DNA of 64,000 bases, from positions 62,001 to 126,000 of the forward strand of contig CANPVP010000005.1 in the NCBI GenBank assembly GCA_947581825.1, given 5' to 3'. Source of the DNA: an uncultured Clostridia bacterium (GTDB lineage: Bacteria; Bacillota; Clostridia; TANB77; CAG-508). Position 1 is the stretch's first letter. Each line of letters opens with the position of its first letter. The translations under genes and the position numbers were made by a program. The notes beneath the pieces were generated by a model that saw only the letters and a program-made list of their open reading frames with translations, ran no database searches and was not told the origin of the DNA. Shown in pieces: positions 10,088-19,732 of the stretch.

Positions 10088-10771
10088 GTGAATATAAAAA
10101 ATGATTTGGAAAACTTAGCAGATGAGAAATATAAAAAATTTCAATCAGGATTATGTCCTGAAACAGAAAATATATTAGGAATTAGAGTACCAGTACTTAG
10201 AAACTATGCAAAAGAATTATGTAAAAATTTTTCAACACAAGATTTACTTAATAATATTGAAGATGACTTTTATGAAGAAATTATGCTTCAAGGAATGATA
10301 ATAGGTTTGGATAAAAGTGTTGATTGGCAAGAAAAAAGAAAATGCATAGAAGAGTTTGTGCCTAAAATTGATAATTGGGCGGTTTGCGATGTTTTTTGTG
10401 CGGGATTAAAATTTACAAAAAAATATAAAAAAGAAATGTGGACTTTAATTAATAAATATACTAATTCAGATGAAGAATTTGAATTGAGATTTGCAATAGT
10501 TATGATTCTGGATTATTACATTGAAGAAGAGTACATAAAAGAAATTTTTAGAATTTTTAATCAGATTAAAAGTGATAAATATTATGTAAAAATGGCTATA
10601 GCCTGGGCTATATCAATTTGTTTAATAAAGTATTATGAAGCAACAATGGAATTTCTAAAAAATAAGTCAAAACTGGACGATTGGACATATAATAAAGCAA
10701 TTCAAAAAGCAATAGAGTCATATAGGATAACAGAGGAACAAAAACAATATTTGAAAAAAATGAAAAAATAA
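10088..10771 (+). CDS. AlkD-like DNA alkylation repair protein (HEAT repeat)
   Basis: 227 residues of the AlkC/AlkD superfamily, which use tandem HEAT-like helices to flip out or excise alkylated bases. Family features seen are GIRVPVLRNYAKEL, an EEIMLQGMIIG segment, KIDNWAVCDVFC and WTYNKAIQKAIESYRI. The DNW segment around residue 97 matches the region holding the key Asp and Trp in AlkD. GTG start at 10088 behind AAGGAG. Likely co-transcribed with the two preceding genes. Confidence 0.85.
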   Translation: MNIKNDLENLADEKYKKFQSGLCPETENILGIRVPVLRNYAKELCKNFSTQDLLNNIEDDFYEEIMLQGMIIGLDKSVDWQEKRKCIEEFVPKIDNWAVCDVFCAGLKFTKKYKKEMWTLINKYTNSDEEFELRFAIVMILDYYIEEEYIKEIFRIFNQIKSDKYYVKMAIAWAISICLIKYYEATMEFLKNKSKLDDWTYNKAIQKAIESYRITEEQKQYLKKMKK

Positions 10772-10797
10772 AGGTTGTATTATTGGCAACCTTTATT
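10770..10797. terminator. Bidirectional terminator
   Basis: AAAGGTTG pairs with CAACCTTT, with A-run left and T/A-rich right, between convergent genes. Confidence 0.7.
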
Positions 10798-10807
10798 AAT
10801 ATTTAAA

Positions 10808-11362
10808 TTATTTATTAAAATCTACTTTTACATTTTTTCTAGCTTCTTCACTGTCTACTTTAAATAATTCTTCGTGTTTAAATCCAAATAAACCAGCAAC
10901 AATATTAGAAGGAACTACTTCTAATTTTGTATTATACATTGTGACACTGTCATTGTAGAATTGTCTAGAATAAGAAATTTTATTTTCTGTTTGGCTTAAT
11001 TCTTCTTGCAAATTAGTAAAGTTTTGATTTGCTTTTAAATCTGGATAATTTTCTGAAACTGCCATAATTGTTTTTAATGCACCTGATAGCTGATTATCTA
11101 ATTCAGCTTTTTCTTTTACTGTTGAGGCATTAGCCCAAGAAGTTCTAAGTTCTGCAACTTTGGTTAAAACTTCGCTCTCATGATTCATATATCCTTTTAC
11201 TGATTCTACTAAATTTGGTATTAAATCAAATCTTCTTTGTAATTGAACATCAATTTGACTCCAAGCATTTTTTACTTTTTGCCTAGCAGTAACTAAACTG
11301 TTATAAATTCCAGCTATAGCTAATAGTAAAACAACAACAATGATTAAAATAATCCATCCCAT
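10808..11362 (-). CDS. lemA: LemA family membrane protein
   Basis: 184 residues: one N-terminal membrane segment (about 2-20) and an all-alpha domain with the family blocks [69 protein letters not shown] and FGFKHEELF. Function in bacteria is poorly defined. Normal length, single gene, good AGGGAGG ribosome binding site. Confidence 0.92.
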   Translation of the reverse strand: MGWIILIIVVVLLLAIAGIYNSLVTARQKVKNAWSQIDVQLQRRFDLIPNLVESVKGYMNHESEVLTKVAELRTSWANASTVKEKAELDNQLSGALKTIMAVSENYPDLKANQNFTNLQEELSQTENKISYSRQFYNDSVTMYNTKLEVVPSNIVAGLFGFKHEELFKVDSEEARKNVKVDFNK

Positions 11363-11619
11363 TATAAAAATCCTCCCTATATTTATATATTTTTAATAAA
11401 AATCATTGATTTTAGTATAGCATAATTAATATTTTTTTTCAATAAAAATAAGATTAAAAGGACTATTTTTTGAATTTTGCAGAACATTCCAATACTAATA
11501 GAAGTTCATAATATATTATTAATATCAAATATTATATGTAAAAAATATTTATATATAAAAATATAAAATAAGAGACATAACTTTTATTTTTTAGGAAAAC
11601 TTATAAATGAGGTGATATT

Positions 11620-12619
11620 ATGTTTAAACCTGATGGAATTTACTATGAAAAAGATATAGAAAATTATGAACTAGGAAAGATGTTAATGGAAAAATATGAT
11701 GGCATTCCAAAATTCAAAATTGAAAATCATAATAACATTGAAGAAATGAGAAAAAAAGAAAATAAAGAATTTACAAAAATGAAAAGAAATTTAATTATAG
11801 GAACACGAAAAACTCATAAATATGTTGAGAACCATAAAATATCAGATTATCTAGTTCCATATACATCATCACGGATGTATAGCAAGTTGTATGTATTGTT
11901 ATTTAGTATGTAATTATAATAAATGTGCATATTTAAGATTATTTGTAAATAGAGAGCAGATGCTTGAAAAGATAATAAAAACAATAGACAAATCCGAAAA
12001 AGAATTAACATTAGAAATTGGAAGCAATAGTGATTTAATTCTTGAAAATACAATTACTGAAAATTTGATTTGGACAATAGAAAATTTTAAAACAACTAAA
12101 AGAGGAAATCTAACCTTTCCAACAAAGTTTAGTATGGTAGAAAGTATTTTAAATTTACAGCATAATGGAAATTTTATAGTAAGAATGAGTGTAAATCCAG
12201 ATGAAATAATAAGAAATGTAGAATTTGGAACCTCTCCATTAAATAATAGAATACAAGCAATTAATAAACTAGCAGAAGCGGGGTATAAAGTAGGAATAAT
12301 AATAGCACCAGTCATATTTGTAGAGAATTGGAAAGAAATCTATTTAGAACTAATAAAAGAATTGGATTCTAAATTAAGAAAGAAAGTAAAACAAAATGTA
12401 TTCTTCGAAGTTATATTTATGACATACAGTTATGTTCATATAAAAATAAATGAAGAGGCGTTCCCAAATGCAATCCAAATTTTTAATAAAGATTTAATGA
12501 CAGGAAGAGGAAAAGGAAAATATTGGTATAATGAAAAAACACGAAAAGAAGGAGAAAAATTTTTTAGTGAAAATTTAAATAAATATTTTTCAAACAATCA
12601 AATTGTATATATAGTATAG
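11620..12619 (+). CDS. splB: Spore photoproduct lyase, read through a +1 shift at CGG
   Basis: Radical-SAM enzyme that reverts the spore photoproduct thymine dimer at germination. The two overlapping frames (11620-11913 and 11891-12619) join into one 332-residue protein if the ribosome moves +1 at the in-phase CGG of 11872-11874. The joined sequence then reads VPYTSSGCIASCMYCYLVC, restoring the C-x3-C-x2-C iron-sulfur motif, followed by KCAYLRLFVNRE, ENTITENL, TFPTKFSMV and FRMSV-like blocks of the family. Without the shift the protein ends 97 residues in, before the first cluster Cys. The start is ATG with GAGGTG upstream. The shifted product is full length with no other defect, which argues against ordinary decay. 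Confidence 0.88.
11872..11874 (+). other. +1 frameshift site: TCA-C-GGA in splB
   Basis: In phase with the splB start, TCA TCA is followed by CGG ATG. Skipping the C gives TCA GGA TGT, i.e. Ser-Gly-Cys, exactly the family sequence. Confidence 0.85.
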
Positions 12620-12791
12620 AAGAAATGCAATTAAATCCCCATTTTTTTATTAAATTGCAAATTAGTATTTGAAGATTTATAAAAATTTGATATAATAATT
12701 CAGAATAGTGATAAAATAAACGTGATTTTTAAGGTTAATTTAATACTATATTGTTAGTAAATTAAGTGAAAAATAAAAAAGGAGAGGGAAT

Positions 12792-13880
12792 ATGGAAGAA
12801 AACAATTTAGAAAAAGAGAAAAATCTTGAGGAAAATGCTAAAATAGAAAATAATCAAGAAAAGTCAAATGGAAATAAAGAAAGTTTAGTTGAAATTCAAC
12901 AACAAAATAATGAGTCAGAAAAAAATAAATCTAATAAAAAGGTAATATGCATTTCAACAATTATTGGTATGTTGGCTGGAGCTTTTTTAGTTTGGGTATT
13001 AAGCTTTTTAGGCGTTTTGAATATAGGAGGAAAAGTTATTGCTACAACAAATGGAAAAGCTATTAATGAAAGTGAAATTTGTGAAACAATGCCAATGTCA
13101 TATAAAATAGAATATTTACTAGAGACTATTGATAAAAGTATATTAAATCAAAAATACAATTTAAGTGAAGAACAACAAAAAGAAATAGATGAACAAGTAG
13201 AGCAATGCTTTAATTTATATGCACAATATTATGGTTATACAGAAGAACAATTTTTAAGTACAAATGGATTTGATAGCAGAGATGCTTTTAGAGACTATAT
13301 GGAATTTGATTATAAGAGAAATCTAGCTTTCATTGATTATTTAAAAGAAACAATTTCAGAAGAGGAAATTAATAAATATTATGAAGAAAATGTTTTCGGA
13401 GACATAAATACAAAACATATGTTAGTACAAATAACAGATAAAGTAACAGATAAAGATGCAAAGAAAATGGCTGAAGAAATTATAAAAAAACTAAATAAAG
13501 GAGAAGACTTTGATAAAGTTGCAAAAGAATATGGAGATAAGATTACTTTTGAAGAATTAGGGTATACTGGATTTGATGCTAATTTAGAATCAGCATATGT
13601 AGAAGCTAGTAAGAAATTAGAGAATAATTCTTATTCAAAAGAACCAGTAAAAACTTCATATGGATATCATGTAATATATAAAATAGATCAAAAAGAAAAG
13701 CCTAGTCTAGATGATGTACGAGATAAGATATTAACAGATTTAGGTGATGAAATGGAAGAAAAAGATGCTAATATTAGATATAAAGCACTTATAAAACTAA
13801 GAGAAAATAATGGACTAAAATTTAGAGATAATGATTATAAGCAGCAATATGATGAATATTGTAAAAATTATGGAGTTTAA
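12792..13880 (+). CDS. Membrane-anchored parvulin-type peptidyl-prolyl isomerase (PrsA/SurA-like)
   Basis: 362 residues. A very acidic, Asn-rich cytoplasmic N-terminus (about 1-50) is followed by one membrane segment (about 51-76), a SurA N-terminal-like helical region and the parvulin domain, with KHMLVQI, KKLNKGEDFDKVAKEYGD and TSYGYHVIYK. It should assist folding of exported proteins outside the membrane. Unlike PrsA it is a type II membrane protein and not a lipoprotein. The downstream htrA gene suggests an envelope protein quality-control unit. Ribosome binding site GGAGAGGG. Confidence 0.88.
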   Translation: MEENNLEKEKNLEENAKIENNQEKSNGNKESLVEIQQQNNESEKNKSNKKVICISTIIGMLAGAFLVWVLSFLGVLNIGGKVIATTNGKAINESEICETMPMSYKIEYLLETIDKSILNQKYNLSEEQQKEIDEQVEQCFNLYAQYYGYTEEQFLSTNGFDSRDAFRDYMEFDYKRNLAFIDYLKETISEEEINKYYEENVFGDINTKHMLVQITDKVTDKDAKKMAEEIIKKLNKGEDFDKVAKEYGDKITFEELGYTGFDANLESAYVEASKKLENNSYSKEPVKTSYGYHVIYKIDQKEKPSLDDVRDKILTDLGDEMEEKDANIRYKALIKLRENNGLKFRDNDYKQQYDEYCKNYGV

Positions 13881-13940
13881 TTTTATTTTAAGATAAAAGA
13901 TTTATTATAATTACAGATATAATAAATGGAGGTAAAGAAT

Positions 13941-15170
13941 ATGGACGGTGAAAATGAATTTAAATATAGTGCAGAAGAAACTAGAAAAAGTTTGAAAAGG
14001 CAAAAAGTAGGTGTAGGAAGAACTGTTTTTGTACCATTTATTTCAGGTATATTAGGAGCAGGATTAGTTGTAGGGTGTTGCTTCTTTGTACCAGAAATAA
14101 GAGAAAAAGTTATTGGAACAGCAAATAGTATTGTATTAGAAAAAAACGAAACAAAACCAACAGTTTCAACTAACACGGGAGAATTAAAAACAGTTGTTAA
14201 TTTAGCAGACTATTCTGGCACAGCAGTAGAAGTATCAGAAAAAGCACTACCATCTGTAGTTGGAATTAACGTAGTATACACAGTTAGTTCTTTTGGTGGA
14301 AGAACAGCACAAGGAGAGGCAGAAGGGTCTGGAATCATAATTTCAGAAGATGGATATATTGTTACTAACAATCATGTTATTTCTGCAGAGAGCAATTCAT
14401 TATATTATACAATTGAAGAAGCAAAAGAAATTACAGTAAAATTGTATAATGATGATAATGAATATAAAGCAACAGTTGTAGGAACAGATGAATACACAGA
14501 TATTGCAGTCTTGAAAATAGATAAAACAGGATTAACACCAGCAACACTTGGAAATTCTGATAATCTAAAAGTAGGAGAAACAGTTTTTGCAATAGGAAAT
14601 CCAGTTGGAATGGAATATTCAGTAACTAGTGGAATTGTTAGTGCAAAAGATAGAGAGGTTGAAGTTGATGGAACAACATATACAGCAATACAAACTGATG
14701 CTGCAATCAATTCTGGAAATAGTGGAGGAGCATTAGTAAATGCTAGTGGAGAAGTTATTGGAATAAATACATTAAAATTATCAGGAACAGGAATAGAGGG
14801 AATTGGATTTGCAATTCCAATGTCATCTGCAACAGATATAATAAATCAACTTATACAAAATAAAACTGTTAAAAGACCATTTATAGGTATTGGAGGTTCT
14901 TCAATGGATTCTTATAATGCTAAAAGATATAATTTACCAGAAGGAATATATGTAGAATCTGTTGAGAAGGACTCTCCAGCAGAAAAAGCTGGAATAAAGG
15001 AAAAGGATATAATTACTAAGATAGAAGGAACAGAAGTAAAGTCAGTTGAAGAGTTAAACAAAATAAAATATAAATATAATATAGGAGATACAGTGACTTT
15101 AACAGTTTATAGAGATAGCAAAGAACAAGAAATAAAAGTTACTTTATCAGAAACTCCTGAACAAGATTAA
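13941..15170 (+). CDS. HtrA/DegP-family serine protease
   Basis: About 409 residues; membrane segment at about 30-50, trypsin-like domain and one C-terminal PDZ domain. The catalytic triad is visible: His in TNNHVIS, Asp in YTDIAVLK and Ser in NSGNSGGAL. The PDZ carrier segment is GIYVESVEKDSPAEKAGIKE. It degrades or refolds damaged exported proteins. I start at ATG 13941 because GGAGGT lies at 13928-13933; the ATG at 13926 overlaps that site. It follows the parvulin gene by about 60 bases. Confidence 0.93.
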   Translation: MDGENEFKYSAEETRKSLKRQKVGVGRTVFVPFISGILGAGLVVGCCFFVPEIREKVIGTANSIVLEKNETKPTVSTNTGELKTVVNLADYSGTAVEVSEKALPSVVGINVVYTVSSFGGRTAQGEAEGSGIIISEDGYIVTNNHVISAESNSLYYTIEEAKEITVKLYNDDNEYKATVVGTDEYTDIAVLKIDKTGLTPATLGNSDNLKVGETVFAIGNPVGMEYSVTSGIVSAKDREVEVDGTTYTAIQTDAAINSGNSGGALVNASGEVIGINTLKLSGTGIEGIGFAIPMSSATDIINQLIQNKTVKRPFIGIGGSSMDSYNAKRYNLPEGIYVESVEKDSPAEKAGIKEKDIITKIEGTEVKSVEELNKIKYKYNIGDTVTLTVYRDSKEQEIKVTLSETPEQD

Positions 15171-15186
15171 ATATAGATTGTAAAGA

Positions 15187-15239
15187 TTGAACCTACAAGA
15201 TTAGCGTAAAAAAGCGTAATTTTGTGGGTTCACTTTTTT
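15187..15239 (+). terminator. Intrinsic terminator after htrA
   Basis: GAACCTACAA pairs with TTGTGGGTTC (one G-U) around an inner ATTA-CG/CGTAAT stem, followed by ACTTTTTT. Confidence 0.85.
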
Positions 15240-15312
15240 GCTAGTATTAAAATATAACCTTTATTTTTACAAGAAAGTATGATATCATATGTTGTATTAA
15301 GGAGAGATGCAA

Positions 15313-15579
15313 ATGACGATGCAAGAAGTTTCGGATTATTTAAATAATAAGATAGCGGAAAGTGAAAATTTTATTAGGATAACATTCTATGAATTAAGAG
15401 TAAAGTATAATTTGTCAGATGAAGAAACACAATTTTTTCTAAAGATAACAAAAAACAAATTTGAAAATAATGGCTATAAAGTTTATTTTACAAATGATGA
15501 GTATGAATTCAATAATATCAAATATACAGTTCAACAAAATGAGTTAATGATAGCTATTAAAAATGAAACTAATCAATAA
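15313..15579 (+). CDS. Small hypothetical protein
   Basis: About 88 residues, cytoplasmic, mixed alpha/beta and acidic, containing NLSDEETQFFLKITKNKFEN. Start at ATG 15313 or 15319 behind AAGGAGAG; the ATG at 15307 abuts the ribosome binding site. I do not recognise the family. Immediately upstream of uvrB and possibly co-transcribed. Confidence 0.65.
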   Translation: MTMQEVSDYLNNKIAESENFIRITFYELRVKYNLSDEETQFFLKITKNKFENNGYKVYFTNDEYEFNNIKYTVQQNELMIAIKNETNQ

Positions 15580-15659
15580 ATTGCTTGCATAACGATAAAG
15601 AAAAATTGCAAGAAATTAAAAATATAGCAATGTATGTTCATTAGAAAGGGGAAAATAGA

Positions 15660-17619
15660 ATGTTTAAAATACATTCAGACTATATTCCAACAGGAGACCA
15701 ACCACAAGCAATTGAATACTTAAGTAATGGAATTAAAGCTGGAAAAAAATTTCAAACATTATTAGGAGTAACAGGTTCACGGTAAAACATTTACTATGGC
15801 AAATGTAATTGAAAAAGTACAAAAGCCAACGCTTGTTTTAGCACACAACAAGACTTTAGCGGGACAATTATATTCTGAATTTAAGGAGTTTTTTCCAGAA
15901 AATAGAGTTGAGTATTTTGTCTCATATTATGATTATTATCAACCAGAAGCATATATTCCACAATCAAACACATATATTGAAAAAGATGCGTCAATAAATG
16001 ATGAAATTGATAAGTTAAGGCATTCTGCTACAGCAGCTTTGTTTGAAACACGTGATGTAATAATAGTTGCATCAGTTTCTTGCATATATGGATTAGGAGA
16101 TCCGATTGATTATGAAAATTTAACCTTATCTTTACGACCAGGAATGGAAAAAGGTAGAGATGAAATTTTAAGAAAATTGATAAATATGCAATATACAAGA
16201 AATGAAATGGATTTTAAGAGAGGAACTTTTAGAGCTAAGGGAGATATTATAGAAATTTATCCATCAGACACAAGTGAAAAAGCAATAAGAATTGAAATGT
16301 GGGGAGATGAAATCGAAAAAATATCAGAAATAAGTCCATTAACAGGAAAAACAATAGGAATAAGAAATCATATAATGATATTTCCAAATTCGCATTATGT
16401 AACTACAAATGAGAAGATGGAACATGCTATTCAAACAATAGAAGAGGAATTAGAAGAAAGAATAAAATATTTTAAAAATAATAATAAATTAATTGAAGCT
16501 CAGAGAATTGAGGAAAGAACCAATTTTGATATAGAGATGATGAAAGAAACAGGTTTCTGTCAGGGAATAGAAAATTATTCAAGACATATAAGTGGAAGAG
16601 CTCCAGGAAGTTCACCATTTACTTTGATAGATTATTTACCAGATGATTTTTTACTTTTAATAGATGAATCACATGCAACTGTTCCACAGGTAAGGGCAAT
16701 GTATAATGGGGATAGAGCAAGAAAAGAATCTTTAGTTAATTATGGCTTTAGATTACCATCAGCATTTGATAATAGACCACTAAAGTTTGAGGAATTCGAA
16801 AATAAAATAAATCAATGCATATTTGTTAGTGCAACACCAGCTGAATATGAGGAAAAACATTCGAAAGAAAATGTTGTAGAACAAATTATAAGACCTACAG
16901 GACTATTGGATCCAAAAATTGAGGTAAAACCAGTTGAAAATCAAATTGATGATTTGATAGAACAAATAAGAGTAAGAGCAGAAAAGAGAGAAAGAGTTTT
17001 AGTAACAACTCTTACAAAAAAAATGGCAGAGGATTTAACAGCATATTTGCAAGGAATAGATATAAAAGTTAAGTATATGCATTCAGATACTAAAGCTTTG
17101 GAAAGAATGAAGATAATTAGAGATTTAAGAATCGGTGAATTTGACGTATTAGTTGGAATAAACTTGTTAAGAGAAGGATTAGATATTCCAGAAGTTTCAT
17201 TAGTTGCTATTTTGGATGCTGATAAAGAGGGCTTCTTGCGTTCTGAAAGATCTCTGATACAAACAATAGGAAGGGCAGCAAGAAATGCAGAAGGTAAAGT
17301 AATAATGTATGCAGATGAGCTAACAGAGTCAATGGAAAAAGCAATTAGAGAAACTAATAGAAGAAGAAGCATACAAGAGGAATATAATAAAGCACATGGA
17401 ATAACTCCTCAAACAATCAAAAAAGATGTAAGAGATACCATAAAAGCAACTATAATTGAAGACATTCAAACAGAATATGAAATTGATAAAAATGATGATA
17501 TTAAAGATGTTATTAATAATTTAACAGAAGAAATGTTAAAACATGCAGAAAAAATGGAATTTGAAGAAGCAGCTAAATTAAGGGATAAAATAAAAGAATT
17601 AGAGAAATTGTTAGAGTAA
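15660..17619 (+). CDS. uvrB: Excinuclease ABC subunit B, read through a +1 shift at CGG in Walker A
   Basis: DNA-damage recognition helicase-like subunit of nucleotide excision repair. ATG 15660 with AGAAAGGGG opens [19 protein letters not shown], the standard UvrB N-terminus. After 40 residues the frame meets CGG at 15780 and then TAA. A +1 shift gives [16 protein letters not shown], restoring Walker A, and the frame then runs to 17619 for 652 residues, the normal size. All UvrB blocks follow: the beta-hairpin segment [50 protein letters not shown] and the C-terminal UVR domain. Without the shift only a 41-residue peptide is made. Internal starts such as ATG 15796 would lack Walker A. Confidence 0.93.
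15780..15782 (+). other. +1 frameshift site: TCA-C-GGT in uvrB
   Basis: GGT TCA CGG TAA in frame 0; skipping C gives GGT TCA GGT AAA ACA, Gly-Ser-Gly-Lys-Thr of Walker A. A stop codon lies directly after CGG in frame 0, recalling the prfB arrangement, but the slow codon here would be CGG. Confidence 0.9.
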
Positions 17620-17703
17620 TAAATTTAGCAACAAATCTTATTGACATAATTCGCTAAGTTTTATAAAATATAATTAGGAGAGTTTTTATAAGGAGAATAA
17701 AAA

Positions 17704-18042
17704 ATGGATTGTTTATTTTGTAAAATAATTAATAAAGAAATACCTTCACAGATTGTATATGAAGATAATGACATATTGGCATTTAATGATATTGCCCCAA
17801 AAGCACCAGTACATATACTTATAATTCCTAAAAAGCATATAAGTTCACATGCTGAATTGGGAGAATTTGATGCAGAATTAATGGGAAAAATCCATATGGT
17901 AATAAATAAAATAGCTAGAGAAAAAGGTATTTTAGAAAGTGGATATAGAGTTATAATAAATTGCGGAGAAGATGGTGGTCAAGAAGTAAAACATTTACAT
18001 TTTCATTTATTAGGTGGCAAAAAATTGGAAATAAATATGTAA
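17704..18042 (+). CDS. HIT family nucleotide-binding protein (HINT-like)
   Basis: 112 residues. Histidine-triad motif HLHFHLLGG near the C-terminus, N-terminal CLFCKIINKEIPS, and HILIIPKKHISS. Small purine-phosphoramidate hydrolase of the HINT branch; physiological substrate uncertain. Ribosome binding site AAGGAG. Followed 30 bases later by the first sortase gene. Confidence 0.92.
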   Translation: MDCLFCKIINKEIPSQIVYEDNDILAFNDIAPKAPVHILIIPKKHISSHAELGEFDAELMGKIHMVINKIAREKGILESGYRVIINCGEDGGQEVKHLHFHLLGGKKLEINM

Positions 18043-18072
18043 TAAAGTTGATATATTTGGAGGCGCAGACGA

Positions 18073-18783
18073 ATGAAAAAGAAGGGAAAAAAATTTAGCC
18101 TTTTTCTTAGCCTAATAATAATAATAGCTGTATGTGGGATTATTGGATTAATTGGATGGCTTGGATACGAAGGCTATGAAAAATATGAAACAGAAAAAAC
18201 AGCTGAAGATATAGTAAATACTTTTGAGAATAATGTTGAGGAAAAATTAACAGAAGAAAAATTGCAAAAAGAAAATGAAGAAGAAAAAGCAATTGGTGGA
18301 GAAAATACAAAAACAAGAAGAAGATCAAAAAAAACTGATTATACAACGAGATATGATGATTGTATTGTGATAGGAACAATTAGAATACCAGATATAAATA
18401 TAAAATATCCTATTATGAATAAACAAACTGAAGAAGCAATGAAAATAGGAGTGGTATTTGTTTTTGGACCAGGAATAACGGGAGAACTTGGTGAATCAGG
18501 GGAGCCACAACTAAACGAAGTAGGAAATGCTGTCATATTAGGGCACAATTATAGAAACGGAACTCTTTTTGCTAAAATAGGTAAATTAAAAAAAGGAGCC
18601 TCTATTTTTATAAAAGATGCAAACGGAAGAGAAATAGAATATAAAGTATATAAAGTATCAGCAGCAAGTCCAGTAGATAATAGCTTTTACAATCAAAATA
18701 CTAATGGAAAAAGAGAAATAACATTATCAACATGTAATAAGGATGGTAGTGCAAGGACAATAGTTCAAGCGTTGGAAAAATAA
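18073..18783 (+). CDS. Sortase (class D/E-like) 1
   Basis: 236 residues. N-terminal membrane anchor (about 9-30), charged Glu/Lys linker, then a sortase beta-barrel. The catalytic His is in GHNYRNGTLF, the Cys in ITLSTC and the Arg in SARTIVQ. Transpeptidase joining sorting-signal proteins to the wall or to each other. It forms an operon with the next sortase 38 bases downstream, and both share the IKYPI/GHNYRNG blocks, so they arose by duplication. Confidence 0.88.
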   Translation: MKKKGKKFSLFLSLIIIIAVCGIIGLIGWLGYEGYEKYETEKTAEDIVNTFENNVEEKLTEEKLQKENEEEKAIGGENTKTRRRSKKTDYTTRYDDCIVIGTIRIPDINIKYPIMNKQTEEAMKIGVVFVFGPGITGELGESGEPQLNEVGNAVILGHNYRNGTLFAKIGKLKKGASIFIKDANGREIEYKVYKVSAASPVDNSFYNQNTNGKREITLSTCNKDGSARTIVQALEK

Positions 18784-18821
18784 ATTCGATTGATTTAAAG
18801 TGTAGAAAGGAGTGATAAAAA

Positions 18822-19607
18822 ATGCTTGAGAAAAAATATAGTAATATTTTAACGGTTGTACTAGTGATTTCTATAATAATCATATTAGCAATAATCGGAA
18901 AAATTGCCTTTGATTTTTTTAGAAATAAAAAGATAAATGATGATGCAGAAGAAGCAATTGCAAATTTTGATAAGAATATAGAAGATGCAGATAAAAGTAA
19001 AGACGGGAATGTTGAAGGAATTGAAAATAGTGATATAAAAATTGATTTGTCAAAGTTTACATATGGTGGTTATAACATGATGGGATATATTGAGATTCCA
19101 GCCATAAAAATAAAATACCCTGTACTTGAAACTGTAACAACTCATTCAATCGAAATTGCTGTGGCAATTAGAGCAGGTGTTGGGCTTAATAAAGTAGGAA
19201 ATACAGTAATAGTAGGACATAACTATAGAAATGGTGTATTCTTTTCTGATTTAGGCAAATTGAAAATAGGAGATAAAATATATATAACAGATAGGTCTGG
19301 AACAAAAATAAAATATGATATTTATAATATTTTTTCAGCGATACCAGAAGATGCAAGTTTTAATGAAAGAGATACACAAGGAAAAAGAGAAATAACGCTA
19401 TCAACTTGTGATGATAATGCAGCTATGAGAACAATAATTTATGCAAGAGAAGAAATTAAAGAAGAACAAAAGGATGACCAACAAACAAATCAAATATCAA
19501 GTAATACAACTCAAAATAACATAAATAACAATGTGCCAAACAATGCCAATATAACGACAAATACAATACAAAATCCAACAAACACACAAATAAATCAACA
19601 GCAATAA
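18822..19607 (+). CDS. Sortase (class D/E-like) 2 with Asn/Thr/Gln tail
   Basis: 261 residues. N-terminal membrane anchor (about 8-30), linker, sortase domain with GHNYRNGVFF (His), ITLSTC (Cys) and AAMRTIIYA (Arg). After the catalytic domain it carries a low-complexity tail of about 50 residues rich in Asn, Thr and Gln, absent from its tandem partner. The tail resembles the stalk of the 2046-3845 protein. AAAGGAGTG precedes the ATG. Confidence 0.88.
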   Translation: MLEKKYSNILTVVLVISIIIILAIIGKIAFDFFRNKKINDDAEEAIANFDKNIEDADKSKDGNVEGIENSDIKIDLSKFTYGGYNMMGYIEIPAIKIKYPVLETVTTHSIEIAVAIRAGVGLNKVGNTVIVGHNYRNGVFFSDLGKLKIGDKIYITDRSGTKIKYDIYNIFSAIPEDASFNERDTQGKREITLSTCDDNAAMRTIIYAREEIKEEQKDDQQTNQISSNTTQNNINNNVPNNANITTNTIQNPTNTQINQQQ

Positions 19608-19620
19608 AAACATATAAATA

Positions 19621-19655
19621 AAAATGAGATAGAATTTCTCATTTTTATTTTTTTA
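19621..19655 (+). terminator. Intrinsic terminator after the sortases
   Basis: AAAAATGAGA pairs with TCTCATTTTT, followed by ATTTTTTT. Confidence 0.8.
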
Positions 19656-19732
19656 AAATTTTGACGATTTTTGTTGAATATATATTTTTTATATGATAGT
19701 ATTTTAAAGAATAAATATTAAGGAGAAAATAT

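Noticed and set aside
12620-12660. Terminator after splB
   Set aside because: The inverted repeat around TGCAATTAAAT is imperfect and has no T-run after it.
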